Below are positions 10,701-20,320 of a stretch of DNA of 25,359 nucleotides, piece after piece; the first letter of the stretch is position 1, and each line of letters begins with the position of its first letter. The position numbers were made by a program, and so were the translations under genes. The notes beneath the pieces were generated by a model that saw only the letters and a program-made list of their open reading frames with translations, was not told where the DNA came from and ran no database searches. The DNA comes from Elysia marginata (Eukaryota > Mollusca > Gastropoda > Plakobranchidae). The stretch is from the NCBI GenBank assembly GCA_019649035.1, contig BMAT01003552.1, forward strand, positions 6,240 to 31,598, in the 5' to 3' direction.

Positions 10701-12110
10701 GATCTAACAATCAAACATTTTCTGAAGACAAAAGGTATCAGGTTGATTTGTTTTGAAATCAACTGAAGATGAAACTCAAACTTATATGGTGGCCATTTTG
10801 GTTTCTCTTTTTCAGTCATTCTAGCTAGAGGGTGTTACTGTTGTTATGTTAGACAGCTTTTTATTGGTCCAGCCCACTCCAGCGTCTAACTATCTAAAAA
10901 CCAAGATTTTTGCTAGGTGGACCCCTTGCCTATCTGTCTATTTTGCTTCAGATATGAATTTTTCAGCAAAAACCTTGTATACTCTGAGTATTGAAATTTT
11001 TGTCTTATAGTTGACAAGTTATGAAATCGGGCTTTAAATAGAAAAATTTTTTTAGTTTGTGATAATGAAAATACAAAATTTAGTATTAAGAAATAGAAGT
11101 TAGGTATAAAATTGGGGTACTGGTAGTGACTGTTCTGATTTGATAATCAAACTAAATTTATTAATTTGTTTTTTGTTCCCAGATAAAGCCAAATGGTGGA
11201 TGTTCCTGCTTGGTATGGTTGCTGTTGTGGTGCTGGTCCCCTGTATTCTTCCCAGATTATACTTCTCGTTCATGTGAGTATTTCAAGCAGTAATAATGAT
11301 AAAAGCAATTTTACTTTAGCTTATTTGAACTTCTGCTAAACAGAAGGCATTAAATTTTAGTATGAAAGCAATGAAGTGAACATTATCTATTTTTATCAAA
11401 GTTATTGTATAGAAATTACTTAATCTTAAAATGTTTTACATGCATAAAGATAGAAAAATGGTGCATTTTGAAGCAGTTTTAGAAGTTTGTTAATTGTCTG
11501 ATGAAGATGTAGAACTTTAAATTCTTGGCTTTACTGGTGAACAGTTTTTAAAAGATATTGTAGGACCATCAGGTAGAATAATTTTTTCAATATATGGCTT
11601 AACCTGAACTCACATTACACCCTTTATTATGGAGGAGCTAAAAAGGAGGTTTTGAACTTGCTTGTGTTTTAACTTAAAACTGTGAATTCTTACAGACACC
11701 AACACACACACACAAAAGTGATTTTTCAACAAATTCACAAATCAATTTTTAAATGAATAGATCTATTATTAGTATGGTTCTTGAATTAAGCAAAATGAAG
11801 AAAAAAAAATTTAAGCAATTTAGGATTTAATATACTTTGAAATGGGTAACACAGTTAATGTAAGCTTTTTTTATTTGTCCTCTGAAGTGACTCATCATCG
11901 CCTCGTAAAGATTGGTCAAGAAGGAAGAAGACAACATCAGTTAATCATGGAAGTGATAGAATCCGGATGCAGACAGTTTCAAGCCAACCAGAACCACTGT
12001 CAGTTTCTTCTCAGCCTCATCATAGCTATAACTTAAACGCAGTGCCTCTGCCACCCATACAAAGACTAAAAAGCCACACAAAAACTTATGATGACCATGT
12101 AACTATCTAA
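7654..12110 (+). CDS. Single-Sushi-domain type I transmembrane protein, 188 aa, four coding exons
   Basis: Model: join of 7683-7749, 9854-10039, 11183-11273 and 11888-12110, with the first exon beginning at 7654 in 5' UTR. Residues 1-22 form a signal peptide (hydrophobic core LAFSILIVLV, cleavage after SA). Residues 23-84 form one complement control protein/Sushi module with the canonical four cysteines (CSSP, IVCAPGY, LRCGADGKW, WPDC). Residues 85-115 hold one membrane helix (about MFLLGMVAVVVLVPCIL). The last 73 residues form a serine-, basic- and proline-rich tail with two tyrosines (SYNL, TYDDH) and C-terminal VTI. All junctions have GT-AG borders and matching phases (1, 1, 2), and the Sushi exon is a symmetric 1-1 module as is usual for this fold. 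The topology implies a cell-surface protein; ligand and function are unknown. CCP modules elsewhere mediate protein binding in complement, adhesion and receptors. The family was not recognised, and extra cassette exons cannot be excluded. Confidence 0.78.
7678..7860 (+). repeat. Diverged tandem duplication of the signal-peptide exon
   Basis: 7678-7766 and 7768-7860 are two diverged direct copies. They share AAAGATGT.GAAT.TC.TGTCTC at the start and GAT..TTTTGGTCT..GCAG at the end, with about 10 extra bases in copy 2. Copy 2 still has an ATG followed by a hydrophobic reading frame (MWNILSLKL...VQMILVLAD). At the donor position it has CAGAT instead of CAGGT, so the splice donor is gone. It is best read as a dead duplicate exon inside intron 1. 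Confidence 0.65.
7750..9853 (+). other. Intron 1 of the CCP gene
   Basis: 2.1-kb intron with GTAAAC donor and TTTACAG acceptor. It contains the dead exon copy (7768-7860), A/T homopolymers and the long degenerate tandem repeat at 8552-9660. No extra Sushi exon was found in it. Confidence 0.65.
8552..9660 (+). repeat. Degenerate long tandem repeat (about 2.5 copies) with GA-rich core
   Basis: Copy 1 (8552-8905) and copy 2 (9031-9441) share an ordered set of blocks: GCCAAGTAGATCT, CTCAGCTG, TTTAAA.CCACATA, AAACTAAAATCCT, TGTTATCAAGAT.AATCTT.CAACAG, AACTCAT.GT, a GA/GATA-rich tract and a closing GCAGAAGGTAA. Copy 3 (about 9442-9660) is 5'-truncated and starts at AAACTCATGGTTTATGGCC. A 13-base G run lies at 9543-9555. 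The purine-rich strand creates a 142-codon serine/leucine-rich open frame on the minus strand that is not a gene. Confidence 0.75.
9854..10039 (+). CDS. CCP gene exon: Sushi/CCP domain
   Basis: 186 bases, phase 1 at both ends, acceptor CTTTACAG, donor GTAAGT. It encodes one complete CCP module: Cys1 in CSSPEIPND, the YITGAEF strand, Cys2 in VCAPGY, Cys3 in RCGADGKW and Cys4 in WPDC, then KKE. The conserved proline, glycine, tyrosine and tryptophan positions of the fold are all present. Read-through into the intron would add about 30 residues before a stop at 10124. Confidence 0.9.
10040..11182 (+). other. Intron 2 of the CCP gene
   Basis: Donor GTAAGT, acceptor TTTTTTGTTCCCAG. It contains a decayed copy of the tail exon near 10585-10730. 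Confidence 0.7.
10585..10730 (+). pseudogene. Relic copy of the CCP-gene cytoplasmic-tail exon
   Basis: 10592-10640 closely matches 11991-12038 of the functional tail exon: GAACCACTGT.AGTTTCTTCT....CTCATCATAGC.ATAACTTAA. Weaker similarity continues downstream (GCAG..., then ACTAA.AAG...). In the tail frame it has two stop codons (CTG TAA and TCT TAA), so it cannot serve as an alternative last exon. It sits between the Sushi and transmembrane exons in the same orientation. Confidence 0.7.
11183..11273 (+). CDS. CCP gene exon: transmembrane segment
   Basis: 91 bases, entering in phase 1 and leaving in phase 2, donor GTGAGT. It encodes NKAKWW, a hydrophobic helix (MFLLGMVAVVVLVPCIL), then PRLYFSF at the inner face. 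A short juxtamembrane stalk separates the Sushi domain from the membrane. Confidence 0.75.
11888..12110 (+). CDS. CCP gene terminal exon: cytoplasmic tail and stop
   Basis: The acceptor follows a pyrimidine tract (CTTTTTTTATTTGTCCTCTGAAG). It adds 73 residues after the junction isoleucine, ending at TAA 12108-12110. Basic residues (PRKDWSRRKK) follow the membrane, as expected on the cytosolic side. Then come a serine/glutamine/proline stretch (SSQPEPLSVSSQPHHSY), a proline-rich AVPLPPIQRL and the end TYDDHVTI. The terminal V-x-I fits a class II-type PDZ ligand pattern by form only. An overlapping frame starting at 11842 is a decoy. Confidence 0.75.
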
Positions 12111-13116
12111 AGGACAGGCGTTCACATCATTTAGCTTATGTAAATTATACCTTTACTGTTTGTTTTTTGTTGTTGTTTGTTGTAAATTATACCTCTTTTA
12201 TTCACAGCTTTTAATTTTTTACCAATTTACAAACTTTTACAGCTGCAGCCTCAAGATTTGTCACATGATCTATCATGATTTTGCACTGTTTGGAAATCTG
12301 CCAATAGTATCGTGAGCTGTCATTGTACGCCTAGTATCAATTAATTTTAAATATACAATTACATTGTCTTTCCTCAAAACTTGGCTTCCATGTCATTTAA
12401 GTTTTGTTTTGAGTTTGAAAATCTTACACACATGTGTCTTTCTATTTGAATGCTTTAACAAGATTGCTTGATTGTTAAAAATACAATAGAGTCTCTTAAA
12501 ACTAAAAGTGGTTAGATTGAAAAGTTTGTTGAACTGAGAGAAATTGTTGGGTAGTGCAAAGTCCATCTTTATCTGAACCAAAATGATTCTTGAAGGTACT
12601 GCCTTTAAGCTGAAACATTTTCTCTTTATTTTTCTTTGACTTTAACCTTAAAGACCCAAAGCAGGTTTCGTTTACATCTTTATAAGTCTACTGAAATGAT
12701 AATGTAGTGATCATGGGGCCAAGCTTAGCAAAGGCCTAGATGTAAATCTGTAAGAAAAATGATGGTTTACTCAGTGGGTGATCTCTCACTTATGGATTTC
12801 ACAGGACCCAAAATTTCGGTTTAAAGGGATTCAGCTGTTTAAAAAATATACCATTGCTTAATATGATTGATTGTAATGTTATGGGCTTGCTTTTCTAAAA
12901 ACCTCCAAATAAGTCGCATGTCACAATTTTTACATTATAAAGAGTTGAAGTTTTGAGCAATGCATTTTTCCTTGAGTGTCCAAACCTTGAAAACAGCATG
13001 AAATTATCTGTGAAAATATGTGAGAATTTCTTTTTTACTGGAAATATATACAGTAGACCTTGTACCCAAAAACCTAGGACTTGGCAAACCCCTTGCATTC
13101 AACAAACTGAAATAAA
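12111..13116 (+). other. Probable 3' UTR and downstream flank of the CCP gene
   Basis: AT-rich, no coding signal. AATAAA at 13111-13116 is the first clear plus-strand canonical polyadenylation hexamer noticed downstream of the stop, implying a 3' UTR of about 1 kb if used. Variant signals nearer the stop cannot be excluded. Confidence 0.35.
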
Positions 13117-13529
13117 GTCCGGATTGTTTTTCTTCCCCTTAACTTTTATGAACAAACTTATTTCAAATCCACATCTCTTTCATCAAACAGGATGTGAAAC
13201 TGAAGCAAACGGTCAGTAATTTCTTCGTCTTTTTGTCTTGTATATTGGTTCCTTTATTGGTGATACAGCCGCACTGGTAAACTCCTCAAATCAAAGCCAA
13301 GATAGTGGCTTGGCGCGGGTCTTGGGTTAAGAACTGAATATAAAACATTGAATAAATCCAAATATGACCAGTCCAAACAAATCAGTCATCAACAGCTTTA
13401 CCTTTGAGAAAACACCTTCACAAGTTCATCGTAAATACTAGTGGTAGCTGAACCCCTCTCGTCCTACAGTAGATCTCAGATCCAACAATTTTTCAGGAAT
13501 TTTAGGATGGTCAATGAAGGGAGGGGGGG

Positions 13530-13619
13530 NNNNNNNNNNNNNNNNNNNNNNNNNNNNNNNNNNNNNNNNNNNNNNNNNNNNNNNNNNNNNNNNNNNNNNN
13601 NNNNNNNNNNNNNNNNNNN
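13530..13619. other. Assembly gap (90 N)
   Basis: Run of N. The last known bases before it are a GGGAGGGGGGG-type run, so the gap starts in a G homopolymer context. Confidence 0.99.
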
Positions 13620-16260
13620 TAGAACAATGCCGTTAACCTCAGAAAACCCTTCAATGTCAGATCCAAATTCAACTTTTCACATCCATTTACCTGTGCCAGC
13701 CTGAGGCCAGCAGTCAGGCGTAACGGTCCACTGCACCCGCGGATTAGGGGTTAAAATTGGGACTTAAGAAAACTCTTCTTAAGGAGGACAGTGGCACTTG
13801 TTTTGGGCTGAGTTATTGAAAATAGGTCATATCATTTTGTGATCCATGTATTTGTGGATTTGTAAAGTTCAACAATTTTAAGGCATAAATCCACTGACAC
13901 ATCTGTAAAACTTAGGTGCCTTGATTGTTAGTTAGCGCATCAGTCTGGCATTTTTTTTTAAATGATTTTCCTTTCATTTTTTCTATCATGCACATAAAAC
14001 CTATCTCCTCTTTCCCTTTTAGCTTGGTCCTTTTTAAAAATTTGGTGCAAGGGTGTCTTGTGACAAGTAAGAAAATGTTTAAGAAATCCTAAAAATTGTT
14101 GGGAAATACGATTTTTTTCCATTAAAAAAAAACAATTCGTAAAAAATATGTTAATGATAATTACTGAAAAAAGCTCACAGTCACATATTAGTAAAGATAC
14201 AATCTTTCCTAAGTTTGACAGCAAGTTTTGAATTGTTTCAATGAAAACTGTGGGACTTGATAGATTTTGAAAGCCATCCAATGCGATGGTGGAAATTGTA
14301 GATAGTCACCATAGCCATAACCATAGTGAGCATGATAAATACAAAATTTTGATCTTATATTTCCTTCTAATTCAATCATGCTGAACCGATTAGTAACTAA
14401 CGATCATTTTGCCTTAGGACCCATTCTCCCATGTTTAAGTGGTAATGATTGAAACAAGTTATAAGTCCCCTATCATGAAATTGGTACCAGGTATTAGGAA
14501 ATATAACCAGAATAAATCGTGAAGGCAGCCATTGTGCGGTGGGTGCTGAAGCATCTATAAGTCGAAAGTTTGAATCATACCAAAGACAGACATTTCAGGC
14601 ATTTCCACTAGAGAGCCTACGTTTATCCACTGTTAATTTCATACCTTTAAAATCTTTCAATCGTTGGAAATATAACCAGTCTGGTTGCTTGTTCAGTTCA
14701 GGTTCTTTCATATGTATTTGGGTGCTTTATATAAAACATTTATATTGAATTTATACCACAGATAAGTGTAGTAGTAATTCTGGTGTTGGAATCTAATCAG
14801 ATATTTTCTGCTCAGTACATTGTTGTTAATTTGTTGGTGGTGAGTTCAAATTGGATGTTAATGACCTTAGAGACATGTTTCATGAGGGTTTGCAATGTTT
14901 GATAAAGGTTTAAAAAAATGGAAGTGAATGAATGAAAAAGTGAGACTCACCTAAGACAGGGAAAGAGACAGACAAAAGTTGCAACTATGGCTGTATCTAT
15001 CATTAATACCAAGCTAAATGTAAAGCTATGATTTTTTGAAAGGGCAAAGATTTGCAGTAATTTGCAATAATACTGCTTCATGTCCTATAGGAAATTTTTT
15101 CAACTATGAGCTATGATCTGAAGCAGACAGGCCTAGCTTAGGTTAGTCAGGAATGGTGGGATGATGGTGTATATAAATGATTGTATAGATCTGTCTTTGG
15201 TAATGCTAAAAGCAATGACATTTGTGCCTGCTGCCAGGGCTATCTAAACTAGTAAACGTTACAAAGAGCTTTGCTTTGGTGTATTTATCATCTCCTATTA
15301 AAGCTGTTCAAAGCTGCTTATATGGTGCAGAAGGCTATGCTCATAAATCTGATTAAAGAATGTTTGTCATTGGCTTTTAATTGGTCAGGGAGTACATGTT
15401 GTGAAAATACCTGTTTTGGGGTATATGTACAACAGGCGGAGTAAAAACCTGTTTTGCGATACTTGCACAATATAACATGAAAGTACATTTTATTTACTGT
15501 ACTGATGATTCATTGCCATCATACGAGAGGAGCATTTTCAACTTGTTAGATATACTGTAAAAAATATTGTTTTACAGTGTTTCCTATTGAAAAATGTGTA
15601 GAAGACTGGATGTTATGCAAATTTTATGTTTCCTTCTATGTTCCAGCAATCTTTTCTGTCAAACTTCAATTTCCGAGGATTTCACACAATCCCAAAGGGT
15701 CTTATCAGTTATCTCAGGCATTTTGGTACTACAGATAGTCACATTGAGTCTGATCTCAGGCAGTGCAATGTACTAAAAAATATTAATTTTTTTAATAGGC
15801 TAGCATTGCATGTACTGTGGGCTCATTTTGTGTGAGCCTGACACATATTTTCTTTTTTGGTACTTTTAAAATTCAGCAGATATAATCCTGAGAAGTTCAA
15901 AAAGTAATACTAAAAGGAAAAGAAGAATACAAAAATAAAATTGAAAAGCATTTTGAAAAGAATGATTATAAAGTGATCGTTGGAAGGAAGGAATCTAATG
16001 AGCGGGTTTCAGAGAAAGAACGCATGCGGTACGGCAGATGAGAATGAGAGTTATGCAAAAGAGTTGAGTGAGTTTTACGCATGTTTTGATTGCTATGATT
16101 TCTATAACGAGAGAGAGAGAAATGAAGAGAGTTTCTACTCTCAAGACAATTGATAATGCGAATATTGATCCTCTTCTTGAATTTTTAATTTTATTTACTC
16201 AGATTCATAAACACATTCAGGCCATTTCTTATTTTCAAATATATAAATTTATTGGACCGT
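13620..16260. other. Intergenic stretch without recognised genes
   Basis: AT-rich. Short open frames (13958-14281 minus, 14539-14748 plus, 15594-15835 plus) show no recognisable motifs. A possible orphan exon at 15648-15776 is discussed in the findings. Confidence 0.4.
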
Positions 16261-16266
16261 ATTTAA

Positions 16267-16409
16267 CCCCATGTTCAAATGTAATACGACCATATTATTA
16301 GCACCCAACCACATGTTCAAATGTAATTTTACAACCATATTATTTACACCCAACCCCATGTTCAAATGTAATTATAGGACCATATTATTTACACCCCATG
16401 TTCCCATGT
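16267..16409 (+). repeat. 43-44 bp tandem repeat, about 3.3 copies
   Basis: Units start at about 16267, 16310, 16354 and 16394 (partial). Each has the form C.CATGTTCAAATGTAAT, a variable linker, then CCATATTATT.CACCC. The units are clearly diverged from one another. Confidence 0.88.
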
Positions 16410-16437
16410 TAAAAACACTTGTTTTAAAATATATATA

Positions 16438-16612
16438 CAGTGGCATGCTCTTCAAGTCAACACTTTTAAGTGAAATTCTTGCTTAAAGTCAACTCTTTTT
16501 GGCAGTCCCATTTTGTATTTCTTTATATTTTTATAATAATTAAAGTCAAGTCTTGCTTAAAGACAACACATATTTTCAGTCCCGAGATGTTGACTTTATC
16601 AAGATTCCACTG
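16438..16612. mobile_element. Short TA-flanked MITE (175 bp), pogo/Tigger-like ends
   Basis: The left end CAGTGGCATGCTCTTCAAG and the reverse complement of the right end CAGTGGAATCTTGATAAAG agree at 19 of the first 25 positions, both reaching AAGTCAACA. TA dinucleotides flank it at 16436-16437 and 16613-16614. Inside, a segment of about 34 bp (TCTTGCTTAAAG.CAAC...CAGTCCC) occurs twice in direct orientation (about 16478 and 16550). There is no coding capacity. Confidence 0.7.
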
Positions 16613-16614
16613 TA

Positions 16615-17440
16615 CTTATAAGGACATATTTACACCCTATGTTTAAATCATATACATATTTATACTCTGAAGGTACCAGCCCTGGTACGTTTCATTTACG
16701 TCTCACGGCATCTTTTATACGCTCATGACAATAAAAGTGTGACGAGTGCACTTGCCCAGTGGGTACCGTTACGTTGTTTCAGCGATTATCATGACAGGGG
16801 GTGTAATTTTAGCTTTGCAATTAGGTATGGCAAGGCCAAATTCCAGGGTTTTCCCGGAGCCGAGGCTAGTGTCTAGATGCTGACAGGTGCAGTTGGGGAA
16901 TGGCGCAAGTTTGGACTCTCACTTGTCTTGCACGTGGTCTATAAAATATTTAATGGAAAAAATTTCTTTCCGTTCAAAATATATACAAAAATTATGTGTT
17001 TGGTATGTTTTGGGCATGCTTTTTGTCGCTGATTTCAAATCTGTACTCAGAATCAAGATTGGGTGAAAAAAATGTGTCTTGAAAAACGTTCTGCATGAGC
17101 AAATGCCTCTTGATGATTCAAAACTAAGCGCTAAGCGTAAGAGACAGGATGTATCAGATGAAAGTGGGGCGTTCTCACTGGGTGCGCGCAAATGATACAT
17201 ATAGTAAAGTAGTTGTTTCGACAGAACCTTGAAGTTGACGCGTAATGAAAGCAATGTTGCTGGGCTGTTACCTTTAGTTATATTACTTATTATTATGAAA
17301 TATATTTTGTTTATTTTTCAATCTCTTTTTCTCCGATAATGTGATACGTATTGCCATATCTTTTACATGTTTTTGTGGTGGCATTGAGTTATACACTTTA
17401 TATACTATGAAAATTGTGTGTGTATTTATACAATTTTTAT
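16615..17440. other. Unassigned stretch
   Basis: Nothing recognised. A 111-codon minus-strand open frame at 16919-17254 lacks motifs and splice support. A small perfect inverted repeat GTACCAG-CC-CTGGTAC sits at 16673-16688. Confidence 0.4.
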
Positions 17441-17444
17441 ACAA

Positions 17445-17515
17445 TGTACCGGTACATTAAATTTCCCATTGGGATTAATGAAGATTTGTCTCTTATCTCT
17501 TATCTTATCATGCTA
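17445..17515 (+). mobile_element. 3' end of a LINE or SINE with (TCTTATC)n tail
   Basis: AAATTTCCCATTGGGATTAATGAAG (17459-17483) followed by TCTCTTATCTCTTATCTTATC is the stem-loop plus microsatellite tail seen at 3' ends of many animal non-LTR elements and the SINEs they mobilise (TTTCCC...GGGATTAATAAAG). TTTCCC and GGGATT form a short stem. Its 5' limit is not visible. Confidence 0.6.
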
Positions 17516-17578
17516 GGGATAAATTACCAGTATGTCAAATTGTAAAAAAAAAGAAATTAATGTTCACGCTTTTTTCAT

Positions 17579-18019
17579 ATATGTCTTGCATTCTGTCCAA
17601 ATGAGTCGTAAGTCGGAAGGCTTAGTTTGGAGATATAGGCTTTTAAAGTTAAGCGGTTGTTCAGAAGTCAATTTTTTTAAATCTTAGATATTGACACTAA
17701 AACCTTTTCTAAATAGTTTCCACACCTGATGGGTGTTCAAATTTCATTGTTTAGGTGTTTAAATTTATTTGGTATGATTGCTGAGGCCTCAATACCTTTG
17801 TAGTTGTCTAAACTTTTAATGCTGTTTTCTCCCTTTTATTAAGTTTCACAAGTCCTTACCCTGCCGACTTCAAACGGTAATAACTTCATATAGAAGCATG
17901 ATAGAGCTTTTCTGTTTGTTGTATTTAAAAGTAGAGAAAATAAATTTTTCTGTAATACCAATATCTGTCTTCCTTCCAATTTCGACTTAAGACTCATTTG
18001 GACTGGTTGCAAGACATAT
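17579..18019. mobile_element. Foldback/MITE-like element with long inverted ends (about 441 bp)
   Basis: The ends read ATATGTCTTGCA...GTCCAAATGAGTC.TAAGTCG...GGAAGG. The right end (17968-18019) is the reverse complement with a few mismatches and a short insertion, giving imperfect arms of about 45-52 bp. The outermost 12 bp match exactly (ATATGTCTTGCA and TGCAAGACATAT). The interior is non-coding. No clear target-site duplication was identified, so the superfamily is not assigned. Confidence 0.7.
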
Positions 18020-20320
18020 GCAGTCGAATTAAATGTATTACATCAGGTGTATTAACAATCATGTATGTTTATTTGTAGATCATATTGGTAAGAGAAGTTT
18101 ACTTCCACCTCAACAAGTAGAGTCAAAGCTATACCATGCAAGCAGAAATCAAGTCATACAGGGCATCAGAATAATGTATAGTGATATAGTTATATGAAAT
18201 GTTTTATGCAAAACAAAACGAACAAAAAAACCCCACCCCTTATACTTCTTAGCAGATCAATCAGCACAATCGCCTCATGTCTTGCACAGAAAAATAAAAA
18301 CAATCAAGTACAAACAATCATCAACCACATCAGAATTTTCAGATGTTTAGTTATTAACATTCAGGGATGTCACTCAAATTTTTTACAATAACTGAAAATT
18401 TGGGCAATTTAAGTAGATCTAAATCATCTATGTAAGATGTTTACAATATACAAATTGTCATTTAGAGGCACTGAATTCTCATTGTTCATGGGATCAATCT
18501 TATTCTGTTTAATTTTGCAAGCTGAAAAAAAAAACGGAAAAAAGGAAAATAACTGAAAAATGGCATCCATGAACATTAACTAAAACTGTATTCTATCTAG
18601 GCCTTTGAACTGGTTGAAAAAATTATGTCTAAGTCATATTATACAGAACAATTAACTTATAACGGCCTGGTTTTGTAAGTGGATATATCAAAATGTGGAT
18701 ACAGTAAATAAAAATAAAAAGCCAAAGGAAAAAAAGGGGAGGCCAAGGGTATGTAAACCATAAATTATTTAAATACCTAATACGTCTTTTCCAACCCTTC
18801 CCTTGTTTGTTTGTGAAAAGAAATTAGCTCAATAGGCATTTGGTTCGCTCTGTTATTATATTACTTTTATTAGTCTTTCTTTCTTCTTTTCAAACCATTT
18901 TTAGAAAAAACAATAGGATAATTATTGTTTTTATTTACATGCTTTTTGTTTTTGCATCAAGCATTATTTTTTTAAATCAGTTCAGTAGTCAGTATGTCAA
19001 AAAAGCCAAAAAAAAAAAAAGGACGGAAAAAGCCAATATATGTTTTGTGTCCAGGGTGAATGAGTAGGACATGGAGAATCCTTTTTGTTGAGGAAACGCC
19101 ATTAAAACTTTTTTAAATTAACAAAACTTATAATATCTTTCCACAGAACATTGATAATTTTATGAAATTTTTTATGTTTTGAAGTTTGAAGCTTAGAAAA
19201 ATGTCTTGCTCAAAACAGCAATGCCTTTGAATATTAAAATTGTGCCATTAGACTCACTCACCGTGACACGAAAAATATAACAAAAATTGTTTGGTTACAA
19301 TGTAGAGAAATAAATTCCGTATTTAAGAAACACGTCAATATATTCAAATGTCGATAAAGCGGCTGACGATTAAAGTACGCTACACTGTATGTTCTTAATT
19401 CAAATCATTTTGAATAAAATGAAAATGGTGTATTCTTAAGAAAACTATTTTATCTAAAGGGTTCCAACTTAGAATTTGTCTGAGTGATGCCCTCTTGGTC
19501 TTGCTCTCACAGCCAAAAGTGCCTAGCTCTTTGGATTCCCAACCAAAACTTGTAAATTAAACCGGCATAGTTCAAGTACTTCCTCAAATTGAACTGTATT
19601 CAGATTGCCAGTTTTATCACTTTTTAAAAAATAAATACATGTACTGATTCAGGTTTTACATAATACAAATTTAAACTTTGTATCTGTGTGGTTCAGATTT
19701 TTCATACTGGTCTGTACATTTCTATTAAGCTTACGGTAATTCTGAAATTTTTTACCGGGACTAATGCAACAAGGAAATAAAAAAGATGGCCATACTTATA
19801 TCTGCCTCTTTCCAAAGGTCGTAGAATTTTTATTATACATGTATGTCTTTTCCAAAACAAACAATTTTACCCTAAAGTAAGTTTACTCGTGTTCATGCAT
19901 AAACTACTAAATTAACTTTTAAAATTGACAAGGAATCATCTTACAAGTCAAGCATATTGATAGATAAATAGCTAAAATAGGCAATCTGCATCATAATCTG
20001 TGGTTATGATCAGAATAAGTGGCATGTGGCTCTCTCAAAATTATTTGGGAATTCACTCTACTCTTCATTGATAAACTCAAATATTAACTGCAATTTAACA
20101 CACACAAGAGAAAGAAAAAAAACAGACTTAAAATAAAACCATTTATATGGCAACAGAAAAAGGAAATGGTTTTCATTTTCTAAGTTTGGCAGTAAAATAA
20201 GAGACTGCTCACTTAAAATCATGTTATACTAATGAAATTTGGTGGAGGTATACTTAAACTGCTACTTTTTTAAAAGCAAATTTTTATTTCTTCCATAATG
20301 GGACTTTATCTGATTTAGGC
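18020..20320. other. AT-rich intergenic stretch
   Basis: Homopolymer A/T runs and short chance frames only (18194-18391, 18840-19067). It lies downstream of the FAM162-type gene and could contain alternative 3' UTR sequence of that gene. Confidence 0.35.

Noticed and set aside
11842..12036. 64-codon plus-strand frame starting MGNTVN
   Set aside because: Overlaps the acceptor and tail exon in a different frame; the phase-matched frame continues the receptor protein.
13052..13080. CAGTAGACCTTGTACCC as a transposon end
   Set aside because: Resembles pogo-type ends, but no inverted partner was found nearby.
13184..13212. Possible micro-exon (acceptor CATCAAACAG, donor GTCAGT)
   Set aside because: Only about 20 bases of exon, no partner, and it lies beyond the natural stop of the CCP gene.
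13958..14281. 107-codon minus-strand open frame
   Set aside because: Hydrophobic and AT-driven with no family resemblance or flanking splice signals.
16919..17254. 111-codon minus-strand open frame
   Set aside because: No recognisable motif, no splice or promoter context, residue composition typical of AT-rich chance frames.
19513..19560. Possible terminal exon after TTGCTCTCACAG
   Set aside because: Sixteen codons only, ending in a stop, with no identifiable upstream exon.
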